Shown piece after piece: positions 1 to 8,850 of a stretch of DNA of 64,000 nt. The notes under the pieces are model-generated. The model ran no database searches and was not told the origin of the DNA. It worked only from the letters and a program-made list of their open reading frames with translations. This stretch comes from Neptunicoccus cionae (GTDB taxonomy: Bacteria; Pseudomonadota; Alphaproteobacteria; Rhodobacterales; Rhodobacteraceae). Position 1 is the stretch's first letter, and every line of letters starts with the position of its first letter. The DNA lies in the NCBI RefSeq assembly GCF_014643735.1, contig NZ_BMKA01000004.1:186001-250000 (forward strand). The letters run 5' to 3'. Both the position numbers and the translations under genes were made by a program.

Positions 1-227
1 ACCGCAGCCACAACGGACGCCAGCAGCGCAAGGGGTACTGCGATTACAAACGATAGCCCCGCAATGCCGCAATACATCAGCACATAGCCCGCGATCGTCA
101 TCAGTTCTCCGTGGGCGAAGTTGATCAGCCCCATGATAGAAAACACCACCGCCAGCCCAAGCGCCAGCAGCGCGTAAGTCCCGCCAAGCGCCAGCGCATT
201 CACAGTTTGCTGTAGGAAAATATCCAT
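1..227 (-). CDS. livH: Branched-chain amino acid-type ABC permease LivH, N-terminal part (cut by window edge)
   Basis: The first 75 codons of an inner-membrane permease of the LivH family are visible; the rest lies beyond the left edge. The start ATG is at 225-227. The translation begins MDIFLQQTVNALALGG and continues through the family-typical stretch GLINFAHGELMTIAGY in the first membrane segments. It follows livF by three bases on the minus strand and is therefore the last visible gene of the operon that starts near 3923. With the LivM-LivG fusion, LivF and LivK-like proteins it would form a complete HAAT-type importer. The substrate cannot be read from this fragment. Confidence 0.9.
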   Translation of the reverse strand, partial: MDIFLQQTVNALALGGTYALLALGLAVVFSIMGLINFAHGELMTIAGYVLMYCGIAGLSFVIAVPLALLASVVAA

Positions 228-230
228 AGG

Positions 231-947
231 TCAATTGGCTCCTAGATAGGCATCTTGCATGGTGCCGCTGGCAGAAAGCTCCGCCGGTTTGCCCTGCTCT
301 ACCACTTCGCCGTTCACCAGCACATAAGCGCGGTCTGCAACTTGCAGGGTCTTGGCGACGTTCTGTTCCACCACAAGCAGGGTCACATCCTGATCGCGCA
401 GTTTCAGGATCAGATCGAAAATCTGGTCCACAATCAGGGGCGCCAGCCCGAGCGAGGGTTCGTCAAGCAGCAGCACACGGGGGTTTGACATCAGCGCCCG
501 ACCGACTGCCAGCATTTGTTGCTGCCCGCCAGACAGGGTGCCTGCGTATTGGTCCTTGCGCTCCAGCAGGATGGGAAACAGTTCATAGACCCGCGCATAG
601 GCGGCTTCGACCGCGTCCTTGTCGTTCAGCGCAAACGCCCCCATCCGCAAATTATCCGCGACACTCAGCGTGCCAAAGACACGGCGTCCTTCGGGGGACA
701 GGGTCAGACCACTCGGCGCGAGCGTTTCGGGTGCGGCGCCGGTAATATCGCGCCCCTCAAACATCACCTGTCCGGAGGCCGTTGGAACAAGGCCGGTAAT
801 CGCATTCATAATCGACGATTTTCCGGCCCCGTTCGCGCCCAGAAAGGCGACGATCTCGCCCTGCCGGATGTCAAAACTCACCCCACGCACCGCTTCCACA
901 GCGCCGTAGCTGACATGAAGGTCGTTTGCTGAAAGAAGCGATTGCAT
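231..947 (-). CDS. livF: Branched-chain amino acid-type ABC transporter ATPase LivF
   Basis: Cytoplasmic ATPase of a LivF-type importer, 238 aa, full length for the family. Walker A is GANGAGKS near residue 37, the ABC signature is LSGGQQQM near 140, and Walker B is LLLDEP followed by the family-typical SLGLAPLIV. The ATG at 945-947 has an AGGA-type ribosome site nine bases upstream. It lies between the binding-protein gene (12 bases upstream) and livH (3 bases downstream), so it is co-transcribed with them. It would drive transport together with the LivG half of the upstream fusion protein. Confidence 0.95.
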   Translation of the reverse strand: MQSLLSANDLHVSYGAVEAVRGVSFDIRQGEIVAFLGANGAGKSSIMNAITGLVPTASGQVMFEGRDITGAAPETLAPSGLTLSPEGRRVFGTLSVADNLRMGAFALNDKDAVEAAYARVYELFPILLERKDQYAGTLSGGQQQMLAVGRALMSNPRVLLLDEPSLGLAPLIVDQIFDLILKLRDQDVTLLVVEQNVAKTLQVADRAYVLVNGEVVEQGKPAELSASGTMQDAYLGAN

Positions 948-959
948 GGGGTGGCGTCC

Positions 960-2114
960 TTATTGCATGCGCGGCGCTGGGATCAGCGCGGCATCTGGAC
1001 TTGGCGAGCCGAGGAATTCGCGGCCCGCATCTTTCACACGGATCAGCGAGACCTGACGCACGGGCATACCATCGGTGCCTTTGTAGGTGATCGCACTGGT
1101 TGCGCCCTGTACGTTTTCGAGATTGGCGATGGCATCGCGCAGAGCTTTGGGATCAGTTGACCCGTCCGCCGCCAGAACCGCCGCTTCGATCACTTTGATC
1201 AGGTCATACCCTACAGCGTTGAATACCGTTTGGGATTCACTGCCGGTGGCGTCCATGTATTTCTTGTTGAAGGCTTCCAGCGGGGAGCCTTCTTCGGCAT
1301 AGCCAGCTGTTGTAAAGACAACGCCTTCGCCTGCATCCCCAAGGGAGAATGTGGTCGGGCTGTCGATCCCGTCAGACCCGATCATCTGGCTGGTTACACC
1401 GGCAGAGCGCAGCGCTTTTAGCATAGAGGGAAAATCAGGTTCGTAAGACGAGGTCATAATCACATCGGGTTGTTCCGGCAGCGCCGCAATCCGTGTAGCA
1501 ATGGCAGAGAAGTCCTGCTGGCCGATGGAATGGGTGTCCTGCCCCAAAACCTTGCCGCCCATTTTCTCAAACACTTCCGCAAAATAGAGTGGCATAGTGG
1601 TGTACTGGCTGTCGGGCGAATAAATAATGTAGGCGGTGTCGTGCCCTTGTTCTTGCGCCCAAGCCGCGGAAACTGTGGCCTGCACGTTGTCACCGGGGAA
1701 GTTGGCGAACATGTAATCGCCGCCGATCATCGGCAAAGTCGGCGAAGACGCACAAGTGGAAATCGCCGGAATTTCAGCCGAAGACACGATCCCAATCGCG
1801 GCCAGCGACGGGTCCGCATCACAGGGCAGGATCAGGGCAGAAACGCCTGTGTCCACCAGTTCCTGCACCGCGATAGAGGTCTGCGCCGCATCAGAGCGCA
1901 CGTCTTTTTCAATCAGTTCAATCTTGGTGGTGCCGCCAATCCCGCCAGCAGCGTTGATTTCATCAATGGCGATGTGGATGCCTTCCATCACCGGCGCATC
2001 ATAGGGTGCCAGCCCGCCAGTCTGAGCGGTCGCAGCGCCAAGGCGCAGCGTATCGGCAAAGGTGGGCGCGGCAAGCATGGCCCCCACGGCTGTCAGAGTA
2101 AGTAATTTTTTCAT
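960..2114 (-). CDS. Periplasmic substrate-binding protein of a LivK-type ABC importer
   Basis: Type I periplasmic binding protein, 384 aa, of the Leu/Ile/Val-binding family. The chosen start (2112-2114) gives a Sec signal MKKLLTLTAVGAMLAAPTFA. A GGAGA ribosome site lies just upstream, inside the longer reading that would start at 2126, which argues for the shorter start. Family signs are the motif NAAGGIGG near residue 58 and the mature fold ending in conserved basic and aromatic residues. It sits between livMG and livF, an unusual place since the binding protein is usually first or last. The neighbouring RpiR regulator and glutamine-synthetase-like gene hint at an amine or amino-acid-like substrate rather than leucine, but this is inference. 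Confidence 0.92.
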   Translation of the reverse strand: MKKLLTLTAVGAMLAAPTFADTLRLGAATAQTGGLAPYDAPVMEGIHIAIDEINAAGGIGGTTKIELIEKDVRSDAAQTSIAVQELVDTGVSALILPCDADPSLAAIGIVSSAEIPAISTCASSPTLPMIGGDYMFANFPGDNVQATVSAAWAQEQGHDTAYIIYSPDSQYTTMPLYFAEVFEKMGGKVLGQDTHSIGQQDFSAIATRIAALPEQPDVIMTSSYEPDFPSMLKALRSAGVTSQMIGSDGIDSPTTFSLGDAGEGVVFTTAGYAEEGSPLEAFNKKYMDATGSESQTVFNAVGYDLIKVIEAAVLAADGSTDPKALRDAIANLENVQGATSAITYKGTDGMPVRQVSLIRVKDAGREFLGSPSPDAALIPAPRMQ

Positions 2115-2141
2115 TGTCTTCTCCATGTTGGTGTTGGCGGG

Positions 2142-3923
2142 TCAGGAATGACCCAGATAGGCTTCTATTACGGCCGGATTTTTTCTTATTTCAGCGGGAT
2201 CGCCCTGCGCGATTTCAGCCCCCTCGTTCAGCACGATAATCCTGTCGCACAGTTGGTTAATCAGCTTGAGATCATGATCCACGATCAGCACGCCCAGCCC
2301 CAACTCGCGGGTGAGTTTTTGCAAAGTTGCCATCAAATCGTCGGTCTCTTCGCGGTTCATCCCGGCGGCGGGTTCATCAAGGAACAGAAGTGACGGTTCG
2401 CAGGCCAAGGCGCGGGCGATCTCTACGCGGCGTTGATCCCCGTAGGACAGGGTGTTGGCGTCACTGCCTGCGTGCGGCCCGATCCCCATCGCACGGATTG
2501 CAACCTCGCACCGCTGCGTCGCCCGCTCGCCCTTATTCGTAGACAGCGCCGCAATCAGGACGTTCTGATACACCGTCAGCGTGTCAAACAAACGGATATT
2601 CTGGAAAGTGCGCGCGATGCCGTGGTTGGCCACCTCGTAGGGCTGCGCGTTGGTCAGATCGGTATTGCCCCGCAGGACGGTCCCTTCACTCGGAGCGAGC
2701 ACGCCGGACAGCATGTTCAAAAGGGTCGTCTTGCCTGAACCGTTCGGCCCGATCAGCCCGAGAATCTCGCCGCTGCTTACTGTGATAGACACGTCCTTCA
2801 CCGCGACCAGACCGCCAAACCGCATGGTCAGATTTTTGCCTTCCAAGGGCGCTGGATCTACATTCTTCACAGTGTCGCCCGCACCTTGCGCAGCCGCACC
2901 CAGCTTGTGGGCGGGGAAGAAACGCTCCTCCAGTTCCTTTAAACCGGCGAGCCCTTCGGGCTTGCGGAACATGGCAAAGAGAATGATCAGACCGATGCCG
3001 ATTTGCGTGGTACCAAAAACGGCGGGCATTTCCAGTCCGGCGAGGTTAAACCCACCTTCAAAGCGGCGCAGCACTTCGGTTACAAGGGTGATGGTCACAG
3101 CGCCGGTGATGGCACCAGTGACAGTAGACATGCCTCCGACAATCAGCATTGCCAGCAACAAGAATGTGTCGGCAAAGTAGAACTTTTTCGGGCTGAACGC
3201 GCCGAGGAAATGACCGATCAACGCACCCGACAGCGCCATGATTGCCGCGCTCAACACCCATGCGATCAACCGTTCCTTGCGGATATTCACGCCAACCGCG
3301 CTGGCTGCAATGGCGTTTTCGCGGCCTGCCCGCAGACGCAATCCGGAGACGGAGTCCCGATAAAGCCGCGCCGTAATCAGCGCCAGAATACAGAAAATCG
3401 CCGCTGCCCAAAGGGTGGTTTCGCGCGGCACACCAAAAAAGGACTGGGACCCGCGTGTCACATCCCGCCAGCCGATGATGACACCGTGGGTAATGATCAG
3501 CAGGCCCAGCGTAGCAATCGTCGCCGCTGATCCTTCCAGCCGGTTCAGCGCCAACCCCACCACAAGGGCCACAACAGACGTCACCAGAACCGCAATCAAC
3601 ACCGCCGTCAGGAAGCCGGTTTCAGTTCCCGCCAACCAGTCCGGCAGCTTTGGCAGCGTGGCCATCTTCATCTGTGCCGGAAGGGTCAAAAGCCCCGAAA
3701 CATAGGCGCCGATCCCCATGAAAGACAAATGGCCAAAGCTAAGGATACCACTGTTCCCAGAATAGAGCCCCATCCCCACCACCGCGATCAGCGAGATGAA
3801 AAATACTGTCAGGATCCGCTCGCTCGCCGGTCCAAGTGTGGTTGCGACAAGGGTGGCGATCAGACTTAGTGCGATAATACCAAGCAAGGATGCGATAAGA
3901 TGTCTGGCGGGTGATGTGGTCAT
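2142..3923 (-). CDS. LivM-LivG fusion: branched-chain-type ABC permease joined to ATPase
   Basis: One 593-aa chain holds a LivM permease (about residues 1-330, many hydrophobic helices, motif SFGHLSFMGIGAYVSG) and a LivG ATPase (from about 355). The ATPase has Walker A GPNGSGKT, signature LSYGDQRRVEIARAL and Walker B LLFLDEPAAGMN. LivM and LivG are normally separate proteins; fused forms exist but are a minority. The linker has no stop or frameshift, so this is a true fusion. It is the first gene of the operon; a GGACCTCTG leader precedes the ATG at 3921-3923. The intergenic region to the divergent RpiR gene carries repeated TTGACA-containing boxes that probably control it. Confidence 0.95.
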   Translation of the reverse strand: MTTSPARHLIASLLGIIALSLIATLVATTLGPASERILTVFFISLIAVVGMGLYSGNSGILSFGHLSFMGIGAYVSGLLTLPAQMKMATLPKLPDWLAGTETGFLTAVLIAVLVTSVVALVVGLALNRLEGSAATIATLGLLIITHGVIIGWRDVTRGSQSFFGVPRETTLWAAAIFCILALITARLYRDSVSGLRLRAGRENAIAASAVGVNIRKERLIAWVLSAAIMALSGALIGHFLGAFSPKKFYFADTFLLLAMLIVGGMSTVTGAITGAVTITLVTEVLRRFEGGFNLAGLEMPAVFGTTQIGIGLIILFAMFRKPEGLAGLKELEERFFPAHKLGAAAQGAGDTVKNVDPAPLEGKNLTMRFGGLVAVKDVSITVSSGEILGLIGPNGSGKTTLLNMLSGVLAPSEGTVLRGNTDLTNAQPYEVANHGIARTFQNIRLFDTLTVYQNVLIAALSTNKGERATQRCEVAIRAMGIGPHAGSDANTLSYGDQRRVEIARALACEPSLLFLDEPAAGMNREETDDLMATLQKLTRELGLGVLIVDHDLKLINQLCDRIIVLNEGAEIAQGDPAEIRKNPAVIEAYLGHS

Positions 3924-3951
3924 CAGAGGTCCTGTTTCTTACAGGCTCAGC

Positions 3952-4005
3952 ATTGACATAAAACTTTCAGAGTCAACATTTTTGTACTAATTGACACAAA
4001 ACTTT
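3952..4005. promoter_or_regulatory. Duplicated 16-bp box in the liv/rpiR divergent promoter
   Basis: ATTGACATAAAACTTT (3952-3967) and ATTGACACAAAACTTT (3990-4005) are direct repeats with one mismatch, 38 bp apart. They lie in the 145-bp gap between the liv operon and the RpiR-type regulator. The second copy also gives a good -35 (TTGACA, 3991-3996) for the regulator, with TTTAGT at 4014-4019 as -10 and 17-bp spacing. A likely reading is an operator for the adjacent RpiR protein, controlling itself and the importer. Confidence 0.55.
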
Positions 4006-4068
4006 TAATGTGCTTTAGTTCAGTTAAGACCGCAGGCTTCCTCAAACAGGGGGCAGAAGGACACGAGG

Positions 4069-4923
4069 ATGGATGTAAAAAGCCGCTTAGAAGGCATGTC
4101 AGCGGAGTTTACCGCAACCGAGCGGCGGCTGAGCGCAAGCTTGCTGGTGGACTATCCGTTTGCCGGTCTCCAACCGATACAAGAGCTGGCGCAGAAGACG
4201 CAAACATCCTCTCCGACCATCTCGCGTTTTGTCTCCAAGCTGGGGTTTTCAGGGTATCAGGAATTCCAGCGCCAGTTGATCGGCGAACTGAAAGACGGTC
4301 AGCGCTCTCCCGTTGATCTGCAAAAAACCAGTGTTCCGGTGGAAGGGGCCTATCTGACAGGGTTCATGGAACGGGCGCGCCAGATCGTGGACGGCACCGC
4401 CCAAGCGGTCACGGATGTGCAGTTCGAACGGGTTTGCACCCTGCTGAGCGACCCCAAGCGCAGCGTCTATGTGATTGGTGGCCGGATGAGCGATACGCTG
4501 GCATCTTATCTGTCCCGCCACCTGCGCCAGATCAGGGGCAAGGTGTTTCACCTGCCCCCCGACCCCGAAGTCTGGCCGGAATACCTGTTGCGGATGCGCC
4601 CCCGCGATATACTGCTGGTCGCCGACTTCCGGCGTTACCAGAAGAGCCTGACACCGCTGGCCGCCAATGCGCAACGCAACCGGAATGTGCAGATTATTCT
4701 GCTAACGGACCAGTGGATGTCACCCGTTGCAACCCACGCGACCGAGGTTCTGGCGGTGCCGATTGACAATGGCACCCTGTGGGATTGCTACACCGGCGCG
4801 ATGGCGTTGCTGGAAGGGATCGTGACCCGCGTAGCTGAATCCAACTGGGACAAAACAAAAGACCGTATCGAGGCATGGGATGCCAATCGCATTGAATTTG
4901 GAGTAGACGATGAAAACATCTGA
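4069..4923 (+). CDS. RpiR/MurR-family transcriptional regulator (HTH + SIS domain)
   Basis: 284 aa. The N-terminal 75 residues form an RpiR-type helix-turn-helix (ELAQKTQTSSPTISRFVSKLGFSGYQEFQ). Residues about 125-260 form a SIS sugar/phosphosugar-binding domain (VYVIGGRMSDTLASYLSRHL). Such proteins sense phosphosugars or other small ligands, so the effector here is unknown. It is divergent from the liv operon and overlaps the next gene by 14 bases, so it probably controls both. An AGAAGG/GAGG-rich leader precedes the ATG. Confidence 0.93.
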   Translation: MDVKSRLEGMSAEFTATERRLSASLLVDYPFAGLQPIQELAQKTQTSSPTISRFVSKLGFSGYQEFQRQLIGELKDGQRSPVDLQKTSVPVEGAYLTGFMERARQIVDGTAQAVTDVQFERVCTLLSDPKRSVYVIGGRMSDTLASYLSRHLRQIRGKVFHLPPDPEVWPEYLLRMRPRDILLVADFRRYQKSLTPLAANAQRNRNVQIILLTDQWMSPVATHATEVLAVPIDNGTLWDCYTGAMALLEGIVTRVAESNWDKTKDRIEAWDANRIEFGVDDENI

Positions 4924-6226
4924 ACCGCTGGTCTTCGCAGCCACGTCGGATCTGGCCGGCATCACGCGGGGCAAGGCTTTTCCGCTGTCAAAGCTCGACA
5001 GCCGGATGAAAAAGGGTGTCGGCTGGACCCCGACAAATGTAATGATCACCTGCTTCGAACATATCGCTGACGGACCTTTTGGCGCGCTTGGGGATTTGCT
5101 GTTGAAGCCGGATGCCGAAACCTTGGTGGAGTTAAACCTCGGGGAAAAAGCGCCGGTGGAGCGGTTTGCGCTTGGGGATATTACCGACCTGCACGGCGCC
5201 CCTTGGGATTGCTGCACACGGTCCATCCTGAAGGAGGCTCTTGCGCGTTTAAAGCGCGTGGGCGGCGTTGATTTGCTCGGCGCGTTCGAGCATGAGTTCC
5301 AGTTCCACGGCGCTGTGCCTGCGGGACCGCAAGGCTATACCCTGAACGGCTTTTCACAACGTCGCGCCTTCGGGGAGTCCCTGATGGCGGCATTGGAACA
5401 GGGCGGACTAGAAACCGATACGTTTATGAAGGAATACGGTGAAAACCAGTACGAAGTAACCAACGGCCCCGCCACAGGTGTTCGCGTTGCCGATGACGCG
5501 GTGATCCTGCGCGAAGTCACCCGGATGACGGCCCGTTACCATAGCGAATCTGTGACCTTCACCCCGATCCGCGACACTGCTGGCGTTGGCAACGGGGTCC
5601 ACATCCACATGAGCTTTACCAGCGCGGACGGGACACCCGCCACTTGGGATTCGGACGGGCCTTCAGGCATGTCCAACGTCACGGCGCCATTTATTGCGGG
5701 CATTCTCAAATACCTCGACAGCATTATCGCGCTGACCGCGCCTTCGGCTGTGTCCTATCTGCGCCTCACCCCCCACCGGTGGAGCGCCGCTTTCAACAAT
5801 CTGGGCTTTCGGGACCGTGAAGCGTCGGTGCGTATTTGTCCGGTAACTTCGGATGATCCTGAAAAGATCGCCCGTCAGTATAATTTTGAGTACCGCGCGG
5901 CGGATGCGGCTGCTTCGCCCCATCTGGCACTGGCCGCGATCATTCACGCAGGCTGTCAGGGCATTGAAGAAAACCTGCCCGCCCCTGCCGTAACACAAGA
6001 GGACCTGTCCGAACTTCCTGCTGCTGAACTGGCAGAGCGCGGCTATGTCCGGCTGCCCGAGACACTGGAAGAAGCGCTAGCGCGGTTTGAGGAAAATAAA
6101 ACCGTGTGCGACTGGTTCCCTGAGCAATTCGCCTCGGTCTATGTGTCCCATAAACGGGGCGAATTGAGCGTGGTTCAGGATATGGATGAAGCCGAACGCT
6201 GCGCCGCCTATGAGGCCGTATATTAA
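4910..6226 (+). CDS. Glutamine synthetase-like ligase (gamma-glutamyl ligase type)
   Basis: 438 aa, cytoplasmic, of the glutamine synthetase superfamily. The metal/ATP-site motifs are present in order: EHEFQF near residue 126, GENQYEV near 179, NGVHIHMSF near 229, and EYRAADAAASPHLALAA near 325. The short N-terminal beta-grasp and divergent motifs place it with gamma-glutamyl-amine or polyamine ligases (PuuA/GlnT/FluG-like) rather than housekeeping GlnA. It starts inside the end of the RpiR gene (14-bp overlap), so the two are translationally coupled. The neighbouring importer may deliver the amine that it gamma-glutamylates. The exact substrate cannot be told from sequence. Confidence 0.88.
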   Translation: MKTSEPLVFAATSDLAGITRGKAFPLSKLDSRMKKGVGWTPTNVMITCFEHIADGPFGALGDLLLKPDAETLVELNLGEKAPVERFALGDITDLHGAPWDCCTRSILKEALARLKRVGGVDLLGAFEHEFQFHGAVPAGPQGYTLNGFSQRRAFGESLMAALEQGGLETDTFMKEYGENQYEVTNGPATGVRVADDAVILREVTRMTARYHSESVTFTPIRDTAGVGNGVHIHMSFTSADGTPATWDSDGPSGMSNVTAPFIAGILKYLDSIIALTAPSAVSYLRLTPHRWSAAFNNLGFRDREASVRICPVTSDDPEKIARQYNFEYRAADAAASPHLALAAIIHAGCQGIEENLPAPAVTQEDLSELPAAELAERGYVRLPETLEEALARFEENKTVCDWFPEQFASVYVSHKRGELSVVQDMDEAERCAAYEAVY

Positions 6227-6261
6227 GGTGAAGGGGCCGCAATCCGGCCCCGCTCACAAGA

Positions 6262-7101
6262 TCAGGCGGTTGGCTGGTAAAGCCCGAGAATTTCACGCGT
6301 TTGCTGCCATGTGGCGACAGGGCGTTCGTATTTCTCACAAAACTCTGCTGCACGGCGCACCAGTGCCGCGTTGGAAGGCGCAAGCGTGTCGCGATCCAGC
6401 CGGACGTTATCTTCAAGTCCTGTGCGGGCATGGCCACCGCTGGAAATCGCCCATTCGTTCAACACCACCTGCTGTGCACCGATCCCCGCCGCACACCACG
6501 CCGCATCCTCGCCAAACAAGCGTTTTACGGTTTTGATGTAAAAGTCGAATACCTCGCGGTCTACCGGCATGGCGTTTTTCACGCCCATGACGAACTGCAC
6601 ATAAGGCGTGTCTTTGATTTGACCCTTTTTGTGCATGTCAGCCGCTTTGAGGATATGGCTGAGGTCAAACGCTTCCACTTCGGGCTTAACACCATACTCC
6701 AGCATCTCGGACGCCAGCCAGTCTACCAGTTCGGGTGGGTTTTCGTAGACCCGTGTCGGGAAGTTATTGGAGCCAACGGACAAAGACGCCATATCAGGCG
6801 CAAGCGACAGCATCCCGCCCCGTGCTTTACCCGCACCGGATCTTCCACCGGTGGAGAACTGGATGACCATGCCGGGACAATGTTCTTCCAGACCTTCCTT
6901 CAACCGCGCAAATTTTTCGGGATCGGCGGAGGGGGTTTCATCGTCGTTGCGCACATGAGCGTGGCAAATTGTTGCGCCAGCTTCAAACGCCTCTTGGGTG
7001 GATTCAACCTGTTCGGCAACTGTTACTGGCACCGCAGGGTTGTTGGCTTTGGTCGGCAGAGAGCCTGTGATTGCCACGCAGATAATGCAGGGGTTTTCCA
7101 T
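6262..7101 (-). CDS. BKACE-family beta-keto acid cleavage enzyme (DUF849)
   Basis: 279 aa, of the 3-keto-5-aminohexanoate cleavage enzyme family, Zn-dependent TIM barrels that react a beta-keto acid with acetyl-CoA to give acetoacetate and a new acyl-CoA. The zinc motif HAH is at residues 47-49 in ATICHAHVRND. The family signature GGHARTGLEDN lies near residue 220. The start at 7099-7101 has an AGAGGC leader; an upstream in-frame extension overlaps pcaG and is rejected. It is seven bases downstream of pcaG, so it belongs to the protocatechuate operon. There its likely substrate is beta-ketoadipate, replacing PcaIJ plus thiolase. That substrate is inferred from context only. Confidence 0.9.
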   Translation of the reverse strand: MENPCIICVAITGSLPTKANNPAVPVTVAEQVESTQEAFEAGATICHAHVRNDDETPSADPEKFARLKEGLEEHCPGMVIQFSTGGRSGAGKARGGMLSLAPDMASLSVGSNNFPTRVYENPPELVDWLASEMLEYGVKPEVEAFDLSHILKAADMHKKGQIKDTPYVQFVMGVKNAMPVDREVFDFYIKTVKRLFGEDAAWCAAGIGAQQVVLNEWAISSGGHARTGLEDNVRLDRDTLAPSNAALVRRAAEFCEKYERPVATWQQTREILGLYQPTA

Positions 7102-7108
7102 GATGCCT

Positions 7109-7723
7109 CTAAATATCAAAAAAGATGGTCTCGGACGGACCTTGTAAATGAACGTCGAACCGGTAACTTCCATCGGCGGTCTTTTCTGCCAGCAAGGTCG
7201 GAATGCGGTTTTGGTGTTCGATCCGTGTCAGGATCGGATCGGCGGCATTGGCCTCCGGTTCATCCGCGAAATAGATACGGGTGTGCAGGCCAAGGTTGAT
7301 GCCGCGCGCCACGATCCAAGCGGTAATATGGGGCGCTTGCATCCGACCGTCGGGAAAGGGAACGGCCCCCGGCTTGACGGTTTCAAAGGTAAATTCGCCG
7401 GTGTTCATATCACCGGGCGAGCGGCCCCAACCGGTAAAATTCGGGTCGGCCTGCCCACGGGTTTCATTGGCAGAGGCAAACAGCCCCGCCGCGTCCGGTT
7501 GCCAGATTTCGATCATTGCATCGCGCATCGGGGTGCCGGTGCCATCGTAAACGATGCCTCTAATGGTGATCTCCTGCCCTTTTACGGGACCGGTTTTCAT
7601 CGAAGTGCCAAGATCTCCGCCATAAATATCAATGCCGGTAAAGTTGGGCGTGCAACCGATATGAACGTAGGGACCGGCGGTCTGGCTGGGGCTTTCTTTA
7701 AGATAGTCGAGCCGTTGGGTCAT
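7109..7723 (-). CDS. pcaG: Protocatechuate 3,4-dioxygenase alpha subunit
   Basis: 204 aa. The intradiol ring-cleavage dioxygenase opens protocatechuate to 3-carboxy-cis,cis-muconate; the alpha chain pairs with PcaH, which carries the iron. Visible family features are the N-terminal QTAGPYVHIG, the EIWQPDAAG core and the WGRSPGD loop. The iron-ligand histidines of the beta chain are absent, as expected for PcaG. It lies two bases after pcaH and seven before the BKACE gene in the minus-strand pob/pca operon. Confidence 0.95.
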   Translation of the reverse strand: MTQRLDYLKESPSQTAGPYVHIGCTPNFTGIDIYGGDLGTSMKTGPVKGQEITIRGIVYDGTGTPMRDAMIEIWQPDAAGLFASANETRGQADPNFTGWGRSPGDMNTGEFTFETVKPGAVPFPDGRMQAPHITAWIVARGINLGLHTRIYFADEPEANAADPILTRIEHQNRIPTLLAEKTADGSYRFDVHLQGPSETIFFDI

Positions 7724-7725
7724 GG

Positions 7726-8463
7726 TTACAGCCCTTCCTTGCGGTTTTCGAAATAGGTCTGGCGCTGGCCGCGCAGCACGATGTCAAACTTGAAAGCGCG
7801 GCTGTCCATTGGCACGGTGCGGTTCATGTCCAGCAGCGCTGTCAGGGCGTCTACGGCCTCCTGACTTTTTAGCACGCCAACGATCGGGCAAAGTTTGATA
7901 TGGGGGTCGCCTTCGAAATACATCTGTGTGATCAGACGTTGGGCGAAGCCGTGACCAAAAACCGAGAAATGGATGTGGGCAGGACGCCAGTCATTCATAC
8001 CGTTGGGCCAGGGATAGGGTCCGGGCTGAATGGTACGAAACTCATAAGAGCCGTCTTCGGCTGTTATGGTCCGCCCGCAGCCGCCAAAGTTCGGGTCTAG
8101 CGCGGCCTGATACGCCTCTTTCTTATGGCGGTAACGTCCGCCTGCGTTGGCCTGCCAGAACTCCACCAGCGCACCGGGTACGCCGCGCCCGTTTTCATCC
8201 AGCACCCGACCATGCACGATGATGCGCGGGCCAATAGCGGATTCCCCCGCTTGGGCGTAGTTCAGGATCAGATCGTTATCGAGCTCTCCCAGAATGTTAT
8301 GCCCGAACACCGGAGAAGTTTCCTCGGACAGTGTGCTTGGGAATGACAGAAGCGCCGCCTGCGGACTGCGTTTCACACTGGTTTTATAGGGCGGGGTCAG
8401 GGCATCGGGCTGCCAGTTCCGGTCCCTTGGGATAAAACCGCCTGTGGGTTTGATCGGGCTCAT
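7726..8463 (-). CDS. pcaH: Protocatechuate 3,4-dioxygenase beta subunit
   Basis: 245 aa, the catalytic chain with non-haem Fe(III). The iron ligands can be placed: Tyr in GGRYRHK, Tyr in GPYPWPNG, and two His in [13 protein letters not shown]. The start overlaps the stop of pcaC (ATGA, 8460-8463), so the two are translationally coupled. PcaH and PcaG together convert protocatechuate, the PobA product, to 3-carboxymuconate. Full length for the family. Confidence 0.97.
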   Translation of the reverse strand: MSPIKPTGGFIPRDRNWQPDALTPPYKTSVKRSPQAALLSFPSTLSEETSPVFGHNILGELDNDLILNYAQAGESAIGPRIIVHGRVLDENGRGVPGALVEFWQANAGGRYRHKKEAYQAALDPNFGGCGRTITAEDGSYEFRTIQPGPYPWPNGMNDWRPAHIHFSVFGHGFAQRLITQMYFEGDPHIKLCPIVGVLKSQEAVDALTALLDMNRTVPMDSRAFKFDIVLRGQRQTYFENRKEGL

Positions 8464-8840
8464 AGGTCTACCCCCAATTCCTTGTAGGTTTCTTTGGCCA
8501 GCTTAATGGCATGGTTTGCCTTTGGCACCCCTGCGTAAACGGCGACATGCATAAACGCCTGCATGACTTCTTCAGGCTTGGCGCCGGTATTTTGCGTGGC
8601 GCGAATGTGCATCGGGATCTCCTCAAAGTTGCCCATCGCCGCCAGCATAGCCAGCGTCAGCAAGGACCGGTCCCGCCGCGAAATGGTGTCATCCGCCCAA
8701 AGCGTGCCCCATGCCCCTTCGGTAATCAGGGTCTGGAACGGCGCGTCAAATTCGCTTTTGGCTGCCTCGGCGCGATCCACATGGGCTGCGCCCAAAACCT
8801 CGCGGCGCACTTTCATGCCTGTGTCAAAACGTGTGCTCAT
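8460..8840 (-). CDS. pcaC: 4-carboxymuconolactone decarboxylase
   Basis: 126 aa, AhpD-like fold, cytoplasmic. It decarboxylates gamma-carboxymuconolactone to the beta-ketoadipate enol-lactone. It is the stand-alone PcaC form, not a PcaCD/PcaL fusion. The start at 8838-8840 has a strong AAGGAG site; a longer in-frame reading to 8930 would overlap pobA and lacks such a site. Characteristic stretches are [17 protein letters not shown] and [15 protein letters not shown]. It is ten bases downstream of pobA and overlaps pcaH by four bases. The cycloisomerase PcaB, which supplies its substrate, and the lactonase PcaD, which uses its product, are not in the window. Confidence 0.94.
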   Translation of the reverse strand: MSTRFDTGMKVRREVLGAAHVDRAEAAKSEFDAPFQTLITEGAWGTLWADDTISRRDRSLLTLAMLAAMGNFEEIPMHIRATQNTGAKPEEVMQAFMHVAVYAGVPKANHAIKLAKETYKELGVDL

Positions 8841-8850
8841 CAGGGTCTCC

